A stretch of 64,000 nucleotides of DNA, from positions 248,001 through 312,000 of the forward strand of contig NZ_BNBZ01000003.1 in assembly GCF_014656215.1 (NCBI RefSeq), read 5' to 3'. A model generated the notes under the pieces. It did no database searches. It worked only from the letters and a program-made list of their open reading frames with translations, and was not told where the DNA came from. The position numbers and the translations under genes were made by a program. Below, piece by piece: positions 1-10,097 of the stretch (position 1 is the first letter of the stretch; the number at the start of each line of letters is the position of its first letter). This DNA comes from Streptomyces zaomyceticus. Lineage in GTDB: Bacteria; Actinomycetota; Actinomycetes; Streptomycetales; Streptomycetaceae.

Positions 1-29
1 GCCGGTGGACTCGCTCATGATCTGCGAGC

Positions 30-917
30 TTAGACGGATCTCGGGGGGATCGTGGGCGGGTGTTCGGGATCCGGAACGCGGTTGCTCCAGCCTCCGTGCA
101 CGGACCGTCCCTGCTGCTCGCGGAAGCGGATGGGGGCGGTGCCGACCCGGCGGGTGAACAGCCGGGAGAAGTAGGCCGGGTCGTCGTAGCCGACGCGGCG
201 GGCGACGGCGGCGACGGGCAGTTCGGTGGCGGCGAGGAGTTCCTTGGCGCGGCCCAGGCGGACGGTGAGCAGGTAGTCCTTGGGGCTGCATCCGGCGGCG
301 CGGCGGACGGCGGTGCGCAGTTCGGCGGCGGTCATGCCGTGCCGGGCCGCGTGCTCGGCGACGGAGAGCGGCTGGAAGGCGTCGCGGGCGAGGGCGGCGA
401 GGACGGGGTCGCCGTCGGCGTTGGTGTCGGCGCGGGCCCGTCGCAGGGCGACGAGCAGTTCGTGGACGGCGGCGCCGGTCTCGACCTCGAGGAGGGGGTT
501 GCCCGCGCGGGCGGCGCGGGCGATCCGGCCGATGGCGGCGCGGGCGGGGGCGGCGTCGGAGAGGGGGACGACGGGCCGGTCGGGTTCGATGTAGCCGAGT
601 TCGGTGTAGGTGGCGGTGGCGGGCCCGGAGAAGTCGACGAAGGCCTCGTCCCAGCCGGTTTCGGGGTCGGCGCCGTAGTGGTGGGGGGTGCCGGGGGTCA
701 GCCAGAGCAGGGTGGGGGCGGTGACGGTGGTGCGGCGCCCGTCGGCGCCCCGGTACCAGCCGCTGCCGGCGGAGACGACGACGGCCACGTGGTGGTCGAG
801 GGTGCGGGGGCCGACGGTGGGCAGGGTGCCGTGCTGGAGGCCGACGCCGAGGCAGACCAGGCCGAGGCGGTGGTGGACCGGGCTGGGCGTGAAGTAGCGC
901 ATCCAGGTGTGGTACAT
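30..917 (-). CDS. AraC-family transcriptional regulator
   Basis: A 295-residue one-component regulator. The N-terminal ~150 residues look like the AraC cupin-type ligand domain (Pro/Gly-rich, with a TPGTPHHYG stretch near residue 74). The last ~100 residues form the double helix-turn-helix domain, ending in the family signature around VGYDDPAYFSRLF. It is divergent from the GH35 beta-galactosidase across a 91-bp gap, so sugar-responsive control of that gene is the natural inference; the ligand is unknown. ATG at 917 is used. A second in-frame ATG at 902 (MRYF) is possible, and no strong ribosome site separates them. Confidence 0.88.
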   Translation of the reverse strand: MYHTWMRYFTPSPVHHRLGLVCLGVGLQHGTLPTVGPRTLDHHVAVVVSAGSGWYRGADGRRTTVTAPTLLWLTPGTPHHYGADPETGWDEAFVDFSGPATATYTELGYIEPDRPVVPLSDAAPARAAIGRIARAARAGNPLLEVETGAAVHELLVALRRARADTNADGDPVLAALARDAFQPLSVAEHAARHGMTAAELRTAVRRAAGCSPKDYLLTVRLGRAKELLAATELPVAAVARRVGYDDPAYFSRLFTRRVGTAPIRFREQQGRSVHGGWSNRVPDPEHPPTIPPRSV

Positions 918-1008
918 GCGGCGGGGCCCTTCCCTGACGTCCTAACGTCCAAACTGCAACGATCTTTGTCCATGGACCGGCTCACCGCCAGAGGGTGAGG
1001 GTGAGGCC
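918..1008. promoter_or_regulatory. Divergent promoter region, AraC gene / beta-galactosidase
   Basis: This 91-bp gap must hold both promoters and probably the AraC-type operator. The beta-galactosidase has purine-rich GAGGGTGAGG just upstream of its ATG. I see no obvious long palindrome. The assignment rests on gene arrangement only. Confidence 0.45.
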
Positions 1009-2784
1009 ATGAGCACGTTCGCTGTGGGTGACGAGGACTTTCTGCTCGACGGACGGCCGGTGCGGCTCCTGTCGGGGGCGCTGCACTACTTCCGGGTGCA
1101 CGAGAAGCAGTGGGAGCACCGGCTCGGGATGCTGCGCGCCATGGGACTCAACTGCGTCGAGACGTACGTTCCGTGGAATCTGTACGCGCCGGAGCCGGGC
1201 CGGTTCGGGGACGTGGAGGCGCTCGGCCGGTTCCTGGACGCGGTGGAGCGGGCCGGGATGTGGGCGATCGTGCGCCCGGGGCCGTACATCTGCGCCGAGT
1301 GGGAGAACGGCGGTCTGCCGCACTGGCTGACGGGGCCGCTCGGGCGCCGGGTGCGGACTCTCGATCCGGAGTTCCTCGCGCCGGTGGCGGCCTGGTTCCG
1401 GCGGCTGCTTCCGCAGGTGGTGGAGCGGCAGATCGACCGGGGCGGGCCGGTGCTCCTGGTGCAGGTGGAGAACGAGTACGGGAGTTACGGCAGCGACCGG
1501 GCGTATCTGGAGTGGCTGGCGGAGCTGTTGCGGCGTTGTGGGGTGAGCGTTCCGTTGTTCACCTCGGACGGTCCCGAGGACCACATGCTGACCGGTGGTT
1601 CGGTGCCGGGGGTGCTCGCGACGGCGAACTTCGGTTCGGGGGCGCGGGAGGGCTTCGCGACGCTGCGGCGTCATCAGCCCTCGGGGCCGCTGATGTGCAT
1701 GGAGTTCTGGTGCGGCTGGTTCGACCACTGGGGCACGGAGCACGCGGTGCGGGACGCGGAGGACGCGGCCCGGGCGCTGCGGGAGATCCTGGAGTGCGGG
1801 GCCTCGGTCAATGTGTACATGGCGCACGGGGGGACGAACTTCGGGGGCTGGGCCGGTGCGAACCGGGCCGGTGAGCTGCACGACGGGCCGCTGCGGGCGA
1901 CGGTGACCTCGTACGACTACGACGCTCCGGTGGACGAGGCGGGGCGGCCGACGGAGAAGTTCTGGCGGTTCCGCGAGGTGCTCGCGGAGTACGCGGAGGG
2001 GTCTTTGCCGGAGCTTCCGGAGCCTCCGGCACGGCTCGCGGCGCCGGTGCGGGGCGGGTTCGACGGCTGGGCGTCGCTGGAGTCGGTCCTGGAGGTGCTG
2101 GGCGACGAGGAGGTGGTCGCGCCGGTGCCGTCGACCTTCGAGGAGCTGGGTGTGGACCGGGGTCTGGTCCGCTACCGGGTGGTGGTGCCGGGTCCCCGGC
2201 AGCCGTATCCGCTGGGGGTGACGGGGCTGCGGGACCGGGCGGTGGTGTACGTCGACGGTTCCCCGGCGGGGGTGCTGGACACGGCGGAGGGGGAGGATCC
2301 GGTGCTCGCCGCCCCGGTGGCGGGTCCGGCGGTGGTGGATCTGTGGGTGGAGTCCCTCGGCCGGGTCAACTACGGGCCGCGGCAGGGGGAGCCGAAGGGG
2401 ATCACGGGCGGGGTCCGGCACGAGCGGCAGTATCTGCACGGGGTACGGGCGCGGGGTCTGCGTCTGGACGCCTTCGGGACGGCGGCGGTGGGCAAGGTGC
2501 CGTTCGCCGAGCGGCCGTTCGGCGAGGGGGCGGAGGGCGGCGGCCCGGGGCTGTACCGGGGGGTCCTGGGGGTCACGGGGGCCGGGGACGCGGTGCTGCG
2601 GCTGCCGGGCGCGACCCGGGGCTTCGCCTGGGTGAACGGCTTCTGTCTCGGCCGGTACTGGACGGCCGGCCCGCAGGAGGCGCTGTTCGTGCCGGGCCCG
2701 GTGCTCCGGGAGGGCGCGAACGAGGTGTGGGTGCTGGAGCTGGAGGGGGACGGGGTGCCGGACATGGAGCTCGGCGTCCTCTGA
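1009..2784 (+). CDS. Glycoside hydrolase family 35 beta-galactosidase
   Basis: A 591-residue enzyme expected to release terminal beta-galactose. The TIM barrel occupies roughly residues 1-330, with family blocks YVPWNLYAPEPG (~54-65) and RPGPYICAEWENGG (~89-102). The acid/base Glu is E156 in VENEYGSYG and the nucleophile is E232 in MCMEFWCGW. Beta-sandwich domains follow, ending in a jelly-roll with GFAWVNGFCLGRYW. No signal peptide or membrane segment is seen, so it should be cytoplasmic and act on imported galactosides. The length matches the compact bacterial GH35 type. The divergent AraC gene is the likely regulator. Confidence 0.93.
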   Translation: MSTFAVGDEDFLLDGRPVRLLSGALHYFRVHEKQWEHRLGMLRAMGLNCVETYVPWNLYAPEPGRFGDVEALGRFLDAVERAGMWAIVRPGPYICAEWENGGLPHWLTGPLGRRVRTLDPEFLAPVAAWFRRLLPQVVERQIDRGGPVLLVQVENEYGSYGSDRAYLEWLAELLRRCGVSVPLFTSDGPEDHMLTGGSVPGVLATANFGSGAREGFATLRRHQPSGPLMCMEFWCGWFDHWGTEHAVRDAEDAARALREILECGASVNVYMAHGGTNFGGWAGANRAGELHDGPLRATVTSYDYDAPVDEAGRPTEKFWRFREVLAEYAEGSLPELPEPPARLAAPVRGGFDGWASLESVLEVLGDEEVVAPVPSTFEELGVDRGLVRYRVVVPGPRQPYPLGVTGLRDRAVVYVDGSPAGVLDTAEGEDPVLAAPVAGPAVVDLWVESLGRVNYGPRQGEPKGITGGVRHERQYLHGVRARGLRLDAFGTAAVGKVPFAERPFGEGAEGGGPGLYRGVLGVTGAGDAVLRLPGATRGFAWVNGFCLGRYWTAGPQEALFVPGPVLREGANEVWVLELEGDGVPDMELGVL

Positions 2785-2913
2785 GCCCTCCGGTCCTTCG
2801 TGTCCTCCGCGTCCGCCGCGTCCTCCGCGTCCTCGACGCCCTCGGCACCTCGGCGTCCCTCCGGGGCGCCGGGCCTCGGGGCCTCCGGGGCGGACCGCGG
2901 CGCCGGGCACGGC

Positions 2914-2946
2914 GGTGCCCCGGAGCCGAGGCCGCTCCGGGGCACC
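2914..2946. terminator. Bidirectional terminator hairpin
   Basis: A perfect 13-bp inverted repeat (GGTGCCCCGGAGC, 7-nt loop, complement) lies between the convergent beta-galactosidase and trypsin genes. No U-tract is clear, as is common in Streptomyces. Bases 2795-2850, just before it, are a degenerate tandem run of a ~9-bp TCCTCCGCG unit. Confidence 0.7.
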
Positions 2947-2960
2947 AGTACGGGAAAGCC

Positions 2961-4791
<1,831 letters not shown>

Positions 4792-4801
4792 GTCGTCCCT
4801 T

Positions 4802-5368
4802 TCATCCACCGGGGGAGACGACGCTTTCAAGCGTCCGGTCCATCGGGTAGACGCGCTCCACGGGAATCAGCCGCTGTGCCTTGGCGGCGCGCCCGGTCCG
4901 TATCAGCGTCGAGGCCTTACGGACCTGGGGGGTGAGGTCGGTGAGGCCGACGACCCAGTCGTCGGCGAACGTGCGGATCAGATGGCGGCCGATGCCGACC
5001 TGGATGCTGTAGTGGTTCAGTGCCGCTCCGCGCGGCGAGCGCTCCGGGTCCCACTGGACATGTACGGCCGCCCGGGCCACGGCCGCCGGGTCGGCGGTCG
5101 TCAGCACGGCCTGCGACAGGGCCTCCTCCCAGCCCTCCCGGGTCATCCGCACCGCGAGGACACGTTCCTGGCCGGGCTTGCGGGCCCAGTTGCTGCGGTG
5201 CATCAGCCACATGAAGGACGGCTTGATCCACGTCATCCGGTGGAACGAGAACGGTGCGACGAAACGGCCCGCCCGCAGTGCCGCGTCGGCGATGGCGGAC
5301 GAGTACGCCTGGTAGACCACGATGGTGCGGGCGTCGTGGTCGGCACGGATCTGGTACGGGGGCGTCAT
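4802..5368 (-). CDS. DUF4291 domain protein
   Basis: A 188-residue protein matching, by eye, the DUF4291 family: N-terminal [18 protein letters not shown], then [21 protein letters not shown] in the middle and a C-terminal LIPVERVYP segment. The biochemical role of the family is not known to me. The ATG at 5368 is chosen because AGGG lies 8 nt upstream. A GTG at 5377 would have no space for a ribosome site. It converges with the metalloprotease-like gene across 10 bp. Confidence 0.78.
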   Translation of the reverse strand: MTPPYQIRADHDARTIVVYQAYSSAIADAALRAGRFVAPFSFHRMTWIKPSFMWLMHRSNWARKPGQERVLAVRMTREGWEEALSQAVLTTADPAAVARAAVHVQWDPERSPRGAALNHYSIQVGIGRHLIRTFADDWVVGLTDLTPQVRKASTLIRTGRAAKAQRLIPVERVYPMDRTLESVVSPGG

Positions 5369-5449
5369 GCGCCGCACCCTGCCAGTCGGTGCGTCGGCGG
5401 GGCGAGCCGATTTCGCCCCGCCGCCACCGGAGGCCGGTTCGAAACACGC

Positions 5450-5911
5450 CTAGGGGGTGTCCGGAACGTCCTGGACCAGGCTCTTGTGGAAGTGGATGTC
5501 CTCGGCGTCGCCCGGGATGCCGAGAACCCGCCCGGTCTCCACATAGCCGTGCCGCCGGTAGAAGTCCGGGGCCTGGAAGGTGAAGGACGAGACGTTGACC
5601 CGGTCGCATCCGCGCCGCCTGGCCTCGTCCTCGGCGGCGCGCAGGAGCCGGCTCCCCCAGCCGTCCTTCCGGCTGTCCTCACGGACCCAGAGCATGTCGA
5701 TGCCGAAGAGACCGCTCCAGGTCCAGCCGGTGAGCCCGCCGATCAGCCCGCCGTTCGCGTCGACGGCCCTCACCGACAGTTCGCCCTGGTCCTCGGGGGT
5801 GGTGTGCGTCGCCGCGAAGTTGATCGCGTCGAGCCCCTCCTCCAGGAGCTTCGCGAGGGCGGCGTCGCCGTGGCCGACTTCGATTGCGGGGTCGTCGTGA
5901 TGGTGCGTCAT
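5450..5911 (-). CDS. GNAT-family N-acetyltransferase
   Basis: A 153-residue acetyltransferase. The acetyl-CoA pyrophosphate loop is seen in RKDGWGSRLLRAAEDEARRRGC, and the family's closing beta-strand in FYRRHGYVETGRV. The short Streptomyces-type GNAT gives no substrate clue. The start is ATG at 5911 (MTHHHDD). The open frame extends upstream to 5995 only through Pro/Ala-rich sequence derived from the neighbouring tandem repeat. Confidence 0.85.
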   Translation of the reverse strand: MTHHHDDPAIEVGHGDAALAKLLEEGLDAINFAATHTTPEDQGELSVRAVDANGGLIGGLTGWTWSGLFGIDMLWVREDSRKDGWGSRLLRAAEDEARRRGCDRVNVSSFTFQAPDFYRRHGYVETGRVLGIPGDAEDIHFHKSLVQDVPDTP

Positions 5912-5940
5912 ACGGCTCGATTCTGGCACGGGCGTACGAG

Positions 5941-6033
5941 GGGCCACGGCGCCGGGAGACGGGGCGGGCACGGCGCCGCGAGGCGGGGCGGGCACGGCGC
6001 CGGAGGCGGGGCGGGCACGGCGCCGGAGGCGGC
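5941..6033. repeat. GC-rich tandem repeat, ~23-24 bp unit
   Basis: The core GCGGGCACGGCGCC recurs at 5964, 5988 and 6011 (offsets 24 and 23), with a degenerate fourth copy starting near 5941. It lies between the divergent GNAT and ankyrin genes, so it occupies their shared promoter region. Confidence 0.8.
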
Positions 6034-6083
6034 CGAGGGAATCCGATTTGCGCCAGGACCGGACGGCGGGTCAGGGTCGGCGC

Positions 6084-7553
6084 ATGAGCACGCTGTTCGA
6101 CGCCATCCGCGACGGGGACGAGGACGGGGCCGTACAGGCCCTGCGGAACGGGGCCGACCCCGAGGAGCGGGAGGACGAGGAGACCGCTCTGTACCGGGCG
6201 GCCGTCGGCGACGAGGCCGGAATCGTACGGGTGCTGCTGGCCGCCGGGGCCGACCCGGGCCGCGGCAGCGGCGAGGACGGCGACGATCTGCCGCTGTGCG
6301 GCGCGGCCGTCGGCGGGCACACCGAAGTGGTGCGGGCGCTGCTCGCGGCGGGCGCCGGGGCCGACCAGGAGGAGGCGTACGGCTTCACGGCCCTCTCCTG
6401 GGCCCTGCGGCTCGGGCACGCCGACACGGCCAGGGTGCTGCTGGAGTACGGCGCCGACCCCGACCGGCGCGGACCCGACGGGATCCTGCCGCTCGTGGCC
6501 GCCGCCCGGCGCGGCTCCACCGGCTGCGTCCGGGCGCTCCTGGACCACGGGGCGGCGGCGCGGGAGGCGGGGCTGCGGGAGGCGCGGCGCTGGATCGGCG
6601 TCGACATGGCGGCCGAGCTGCGGCGCGGGCTCGTCGCGGGGAACGAGGGCGGGCAGACGTACGAGGCCGTGATCCGCCGGGTCAAGGAGGACGGCGGGGT
6701 GACGGTCGTCGTGGAACTGCTGCGCGAGAACGGCGCCCCCGGGCGCGGCGACGACCGGGGGACCGGGCACGCCGCCATCGCCACCCTCCTGGAAGCGGCG
6801 CTCGGGCTCCGCACCTCGCACGAGGAGCTGGCGGCGCGGGCGCTGCGCTGCGGCGACCCGGAGCTCGACGACTGGACGACGGCGGTGACCGAGCTGGCCG
6901 GCCGGGCCGACGAGGAGACCTTCGTGGCGGCGGCCGCCTGGTGCGCGTACCGCGATCCGCTGCGCCGGGCGCTCGGCGCGCGGGTGCTCGGCTCCCTGCC
7001 CGGTTTCGCGCCGAGCGCGGTCCCGGTGCTGCGGCGGCTGGCGGCGGAGGTGACGCTGTCGGCGCGGGAGCCGGTCCTCTCGGTGGTGTGGGCGCTCGGG
7101 GAGTGCGCGGAGCCGGCCGCCGTGCCCGAACTGCTGGCCGCGGCCGGGCATCCGGACGCGGCGGTACGGCGGGCGGTCGCGGGCGCGCTGGCCGGGATCG
7201 TGCCGGCCGGGCACACGGAGGCGCTCGGGGTGCTGCTCGCGCTGAGCCGGGACGGCGACGCGCGGGTACGGGACTGGGCGACGCTCGCGCTCGCCGAACT
7301 GCCCGACGACACCCCTCTCGTACGGGAGGGGCTCGCCGAGCGGCTCGGCGACAGCGATCCGGAGACGGCGGCGGAGGCGGCGCGCGGGCTCGCGATCCGT
7401 CAGGATCCGCGTGCGGTCGACGCCCTGGCCTCGGTCCTCGCGGACGGGGAGGCGGAGAGCGCGGCGCGGGAGACGGCGCTCGCGGCCCTGGAGTACGTGC
7501 GGGACCCCCGGGTCAGGACCCGGCTGGAGTGGACGTTCCCGCGCAGCGCCTGA
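6084..7553 (+). CDS. Ankyrin-repeat / HEAT-repeat protein
   Basis: A 489-residue soluble repeat protein from ATG 6084 (MSTLFDAIRDGDED); the frame is open back to 6048. Residues ~1-170 contain four to five ankyrin repeats, with typical ALYRAAVGDEAGIVRVLLAAGAD, VRALLAAGAG and ARVLLEYGADPDRRG elements. A linker follows, and then about eight HEAT-like helical pairs, for example VLRRLAAEVTLSAREPV and VPELLAAAGHPDAAVRRAV. Both halves are protein-binding scaffolds. No catalytic domain, signal peptide or membrane helix is visible, so the partner cannot be predicted. Confidence 0.85.
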   Translation: MSTLFDAIRDGDEDGAVQALRNGADPEEREDEETALYRAAVGDEAGIVRVLLAAGADPGRGSGEDGDDLPLCGAAVGGHTEVVRALLAAGAGADQEEAYGFTALSWALRLGHADTARVLLEYGADPDRRGPDGILPLVAAARRGSTGCVRALLDHGAAAREAGLREARRWIGVDMAAELRRGLVAGNEGGQTYEAVIRRVKEDGGVTVVVELLRENGAPGRGDDRGTGHAAIATLLEAALGLRTSHEELAARALRCGDPELDDWTTAVTELAGRADEETFVAAAAWCAYRDPLRRALGARVLGSLPGFAPSAVPVLRRLAAEVTLSAREPVLSVVWALGECAEPAAVPELLAAAGHPDAAVRRAVAGALAGIVPAGHTEALGVLLALSRDGDARVRDWATLALAELPDDTPLVREGLAERLGDSDPETAAEAARGLAIRQDPRAVDALASVLADGEAESAARETALAALEYVRDPRVRTRLEWTFPRSA

Positions 7554-7570
7554 GGGACCGGTCGGGTCCG

Positions 7571-7666
7571 GGGCCGACCGAGTGGGGCCGACCGGGTAGG
7601 GCCGACCGGGTAGGGCCGACCGGGTAGGGCCGGTCGGCCCCGAGGGCGGGTCGGCCCCGAGGGCGG
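7571..7666. repeat. Two adjacent short tandem arrays
   Basis: Four copies of a 14-bp unit GGGCCGACCGGGTA (7571-7626, the first copy variant) run into two copies of a 17-bp unit TCGGCCCCGAGGGCGGG (7633-7666). The array fills the gap between the convergent ankyrin and RNase genes and may also work as a terminator, because GGGCCGACC and GGTCGGCCC can pair. Confidence 0.8.
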
Positions 7667-7683
7667 GTCGGGTGGGGCCGGTC

Positions 7684-8109
7684 TCAGCAGTTGTGGTCGA
7701 TCAGGTCGAAGGACGCGTAGTGGTCGGCGGTGTAGTAGTCCTCCCGCGCCGAGTCGCCGGTCACGATGCGGCGGGCGCCGCGGGTGGAGGACCCCGGGGT
7801 CTCGACCGTGTACTCGTGGTAGTAGCCGACCGTGCGGGCCGGCAGGATCCGCTCCCGGTTCTGGAAGACGGAGCCGTCCTGGCTGTACGGGAACGGGCCG
7901 CCCGCGTCGATCAGGCTCAGGGTCGTGTGCGCCTGGCCGGGGAGGTCGGAGGAGCAGATCTCCCCGACGGCCGCGACCGAGGCGAACGGGGTCGTGACGG
8001 CGGCGGGCGCGGGGGCCCCGGCGGCGGTGGCGGGGGCGCCGAGCAGGAGGGAGGACAGGAGGGCGGTGGCGACACCGCCGGCGAGGGTGAATCGAGGGGG
8101 GATTCGCAT
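7684..8109 (-). CDS. Secreted guanyl-specific ribonuclease (RNase Sa type)
   Basis: A 141-residue secreted RNase of the N1/T1 family that cleaves RNA 3' of guanosine. A signal peptide (residues ~1-30, ending in ATAAGA) and a short linker precede the ~96-residue mature domain, starting near VGEICSSDLPG. Catalytic residues are Glu in GYYHEYTV, Arg in GARRIVTG and His in TADHYASF. The two Cys (EIC and the final DHNC) match the single disulfide of RNase Sa. I see no intracellular inhibitor (barstar) gene beside it, which secretion would make less necessary. Confidence 0.95.
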   Translation of the reverse strand: MRIPPRFTLAGGVATALLSSLLLGAPATAAGAPAPAAVTTPFASVAAVGEICSSDLPGQAHTTLSLIDAGGPFPYSQDGSVFQNRERILPARTVGYYHEYTVETPGSSTRGARRIVTGDSAREDYYTADHYASFDLIDHNC

Positions 8110-8293
8110 GACGGCGATGATGACGCGCGTAGAACCGGCCCGGAAGGCCGATTCCCTTCAATTCTCCGGATGTTGACCTCGTGCTCGCGAACGTGGGGAT
8201 CCTGTGAGCATGACTCCGGGGCCCTTCCGGACCCGGCGGCCGCGCCGCGCGTCCGGGCCGGCCGCCGCGGCCGCCCGCCCGGACGCGCCCCGC

Positions 8294-9169
8294 TCAGGCC
8301 CCGTACACCGGATGCGGCGGCTCCGCCTCCGCGAGGAGGCGCCGGGCCGTCTCCCCCGCCTCCGCCGGGCTCCGGCGCGTACCCTTCTCCGCCGTCGGGC
8401 CCGGCCGCCAGCCCTCCATGACGGTGAGCCGGCCGCCCTCGGACTCGAAGACCCTGCCGGTCACGCCGTCCGAGTCGGCCGAGCCCAGCCACACCACCAG
8501 CGGGGACACGTCCTCGGGCAGTGCGTCGAGCCCCTCGAAGACCCGCTCGGTCATCCGGGTCCTGGCCGCCGGGGCGATCGCGTTGACCTGGACCCCGTAC
8601 CGGGCGAGTTCCGCCGCGGCGACGAGGGTGAGGCCGACGATCGCGGCCTTGGCCGCCGCGTAGTTGCCCTGGCCGACGCTGCCGAGGAGCCCGGCGCCCG
8701 AGGTGGTGTGGACGACGCGCGCCACCGGGGCGCGCCCGGCCTTCGTCTCGGCCCGCCAGTGCGCCGCGGCGTACCGCAGCGGCAGGAAGTGACCCTTGGC
8801 GTGGACCCGCATGACCGCGTCCCAGTCCTTCTCGTCGAGGTTCACGAGCATCCGGTCGCGCAGGAAGCCCGCGTTGCTGACGAGCGTGTCGAGCCGGCCG
8901 TAGGCGTCGAGGGCGGTCGCGACCAGGGAGGCCGCGCCCTCGGTGCTCGCGATGTCACCGCCGTGGGCGAGGGCCTCGCCGCCCGCGGCTCTGATCTCCT
9001 CGACGACCGCGACCGCCGGGCTGTCGGGCCCGGGGCGGCCGTCGAGACCGACCCCGAGGTCGTTGACGACCACCCGGGCGCCCTCGGCGGCGAAGGCGAG
9101 CGCGTGCGCCCGGCCGAGTCCGCGGCCCGCTCCCGTCACGATCACGACGCGACCCTCGCAGATTCCCAT
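8294..9169 (-). CDS. SDR-family dehydrogenase of steroid ring catabolism (Rv3548c-like)
   Basis: A 291-residue short-chain dehydrogenase: NAD(P) motif TGAGRGLG (~12-19), NDLGVG adenine-ribose loop of the MFE-2/(3R)-hydroxyacyl-CoA dehydrogenase type, SNAG, and active-site YAAAK after TTSGAGLLGS. It extends ~40 residues beyond a plain SDR. With the next gene it reproduces the paired SDRs next to echA20-ipdAB in Mycobacterium tuberculosis (Rv3548c, Rv3549c), so a role in beta-oxidation of HIP-CoA or later acyl-CoA intermediates is likely. It starts 1 bp after the stop of the upstream SDR, so the two are co-translated. Confidence 0.85.
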   Translation of the reverse strand: MGICEGRVVIVTGAGRGLGRAHALAFAAEGARVVVNDLGVGLDGRPGPDSPAVAVVEEIRAAGGEALAHGGDIASTEGAASLVATALDAYGRLDTLVSNAGFLRDRMLVNLDEKDWDAVMRVHAKGHFLPLRYAAAHWRAETKAGRAPVARVVHTTSGAGLLGSVGQGNYAAAKAAIVGLTLVAAAELARYGVQVNAIAPAARTRMTERVFEGLDALPEDVSPLVVWLGSADSDGVTGRVFESEGGRLTVMEGWRPGPTAEKGTRRSPAEAGETARRLLAEAEPPHPVYGA

Positions 9170-9170
9170 G

Positions 9171-10031
9171 TCAGCTCTCCTTGTCGGCGGTGGTGACGGT
9201 GACGTTCACGGTGTCGACGGTCGCGGTGTCGGCGGTCGGGACATTGATGCTCGGAACGTTGGCGGCCGTGGCGTTGGCGGTCGCGGCGTCGAGGAAGGCG
9301 GGGCGCTCCCCTCCGCCGTGCACGAGGAGCGAGGCTCCCGAGACGTAGGCCGCCCGGTCGGAGGCGAGGAAGACGGCCGCCTCCCCGATCTCGTCCGGTG
9401 CGGCGAGCCGGCCCAGCGGTACGGTCCGGCCGACGGCGGCGATCCCGGCCTCGTCGCCGTAGTGGAGGTGGGACAGTTCGGTCTCCACCATGCCGAGGAC
9501 GAGGGTGTTGACCCGCACCTCGGGGGCCCATTCGACGGCCATCGAGCGGGCGAGGTTCTCCAGGCCCGCCTTGGCCGCCCCGTAGGCGGCCGTGCCCGGT
9601 GAGGGCCGGGTGCCGCTGACGCTGCCGATCATGACGATCGCGCCGCGCGCGGCGCGGAGCAGCGGGTGGGCGGCGAGGCTGACGGTGAGCGGGGCGGTGA
9701 GGTTCAGGGCGAGCACGCGCGCGTGGCGTTCGATGCCGCCCTCCTCGTCGTCCAGGAGCCGGTACGGCGTGCCGCCCGCGTTGTTGACGAGGGTGTCGAG
9801 CCGTCCGTACCGCTCGGCGAAGTCGTGGAAGAACTCTCGTACGGCCGCGGGTTCCCGCAGGTCGACGGGGTGGAACTCGGCGGTGCGGCCCGCCGCCCCG
9901 ACCGGTGCGTCCGGCGGTCTGCGGGCGCAGACGGCGACCCGGGCGCCGGCCCGCAGAAAGGCGCGTGCGATGCCCGCGCCGACACCGCGGGTTCCGCCGG
10001 TGACGAGCACGACCCTCCCGTCCAGCTCCAT
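9171..10031 (-). CDS. SDR-family oxidoreductase of steroid ring catabolism (Rv3549c-like)
   Basis: A 286-residue SDR with TGGTRGVG cofactor loop, NNAG, catalytic Ser in GSVSGTR and YGAAK. The fold is complete by about residue 250. The last ~37 residues are a low-complexity Ala/Thr/Val/Asn-rich tail (ATANATAANVPS and onward) not expected in the family, encoded by short repeated sequence. GAAGG lies 9 nt before the ATG. It is the first gene of a two-SDR minus-strand operon divergent from echA20, with the KstR2-like palindrome at 10060-10079 between them. Confidence 0.85.
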   Translation of the reverse strand: MELDGRVVLVTGGTRGVGAGIARAFLRAGARVAVCARRPPDAPVGAAGRTAEFHPVDLREPAAVREFFHDFAERYGRLDTLVNNAGGTPYRLLDDEEGGIERHARVLALNLTAPLTVSLAAHPLLRAARGAIVMIGSVSGTRPSPGTAAYGAAKAGLENLARSMAVEWAPEVRVNTLVLGMVETELSHLHYGDEAGIAAVGRTVPLGRLAAPDEIGEAAVFLASDRAAYVSGASLLVHGGGERPAFLDAATANATAANVPSINVPTADTATVDTVNVTVTTADKES

Positions 10032-10059
10032 GGGCTGCTACCTTCCCCCTCAAGAGATA

Positions 10060-10079
10060 CCTAACAAACGTTTGGTGGA
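10060..10079. promoter_or_regulatory. KstR2-like operator 1
   Basis: The palindrome CAAACGTTTG (10065-10074) sits within a 20-bp site of form CCTAnCAAnnnnTTGnT. It lies between the divergent SDR and echA20 genes. The same design recurs at 20501-20520, and both resemble the published KstR2 motif AnCAAGnnCTTGnT with one or two mismatches. Confidence 0.75.
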
Positions 10080-10097
10080 AAGGTAGCTGATCCGCTC

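Noticed and set aside
60..998. Long open frames opposite or out of phase with real genes (here Gly/Ala-rich, opposite the AraC gene)
   Set aside because: Such frames are a by-product of very high G+C. They have low-complexity Arg/Pro/Gly/Ala composition, no ribosome site, and overlap a gene with recognised domains.
5941..7666. CRISPR array
   Set aside because: The repeats are contiguous tandem units without unique spacers, and no cas genes are present.
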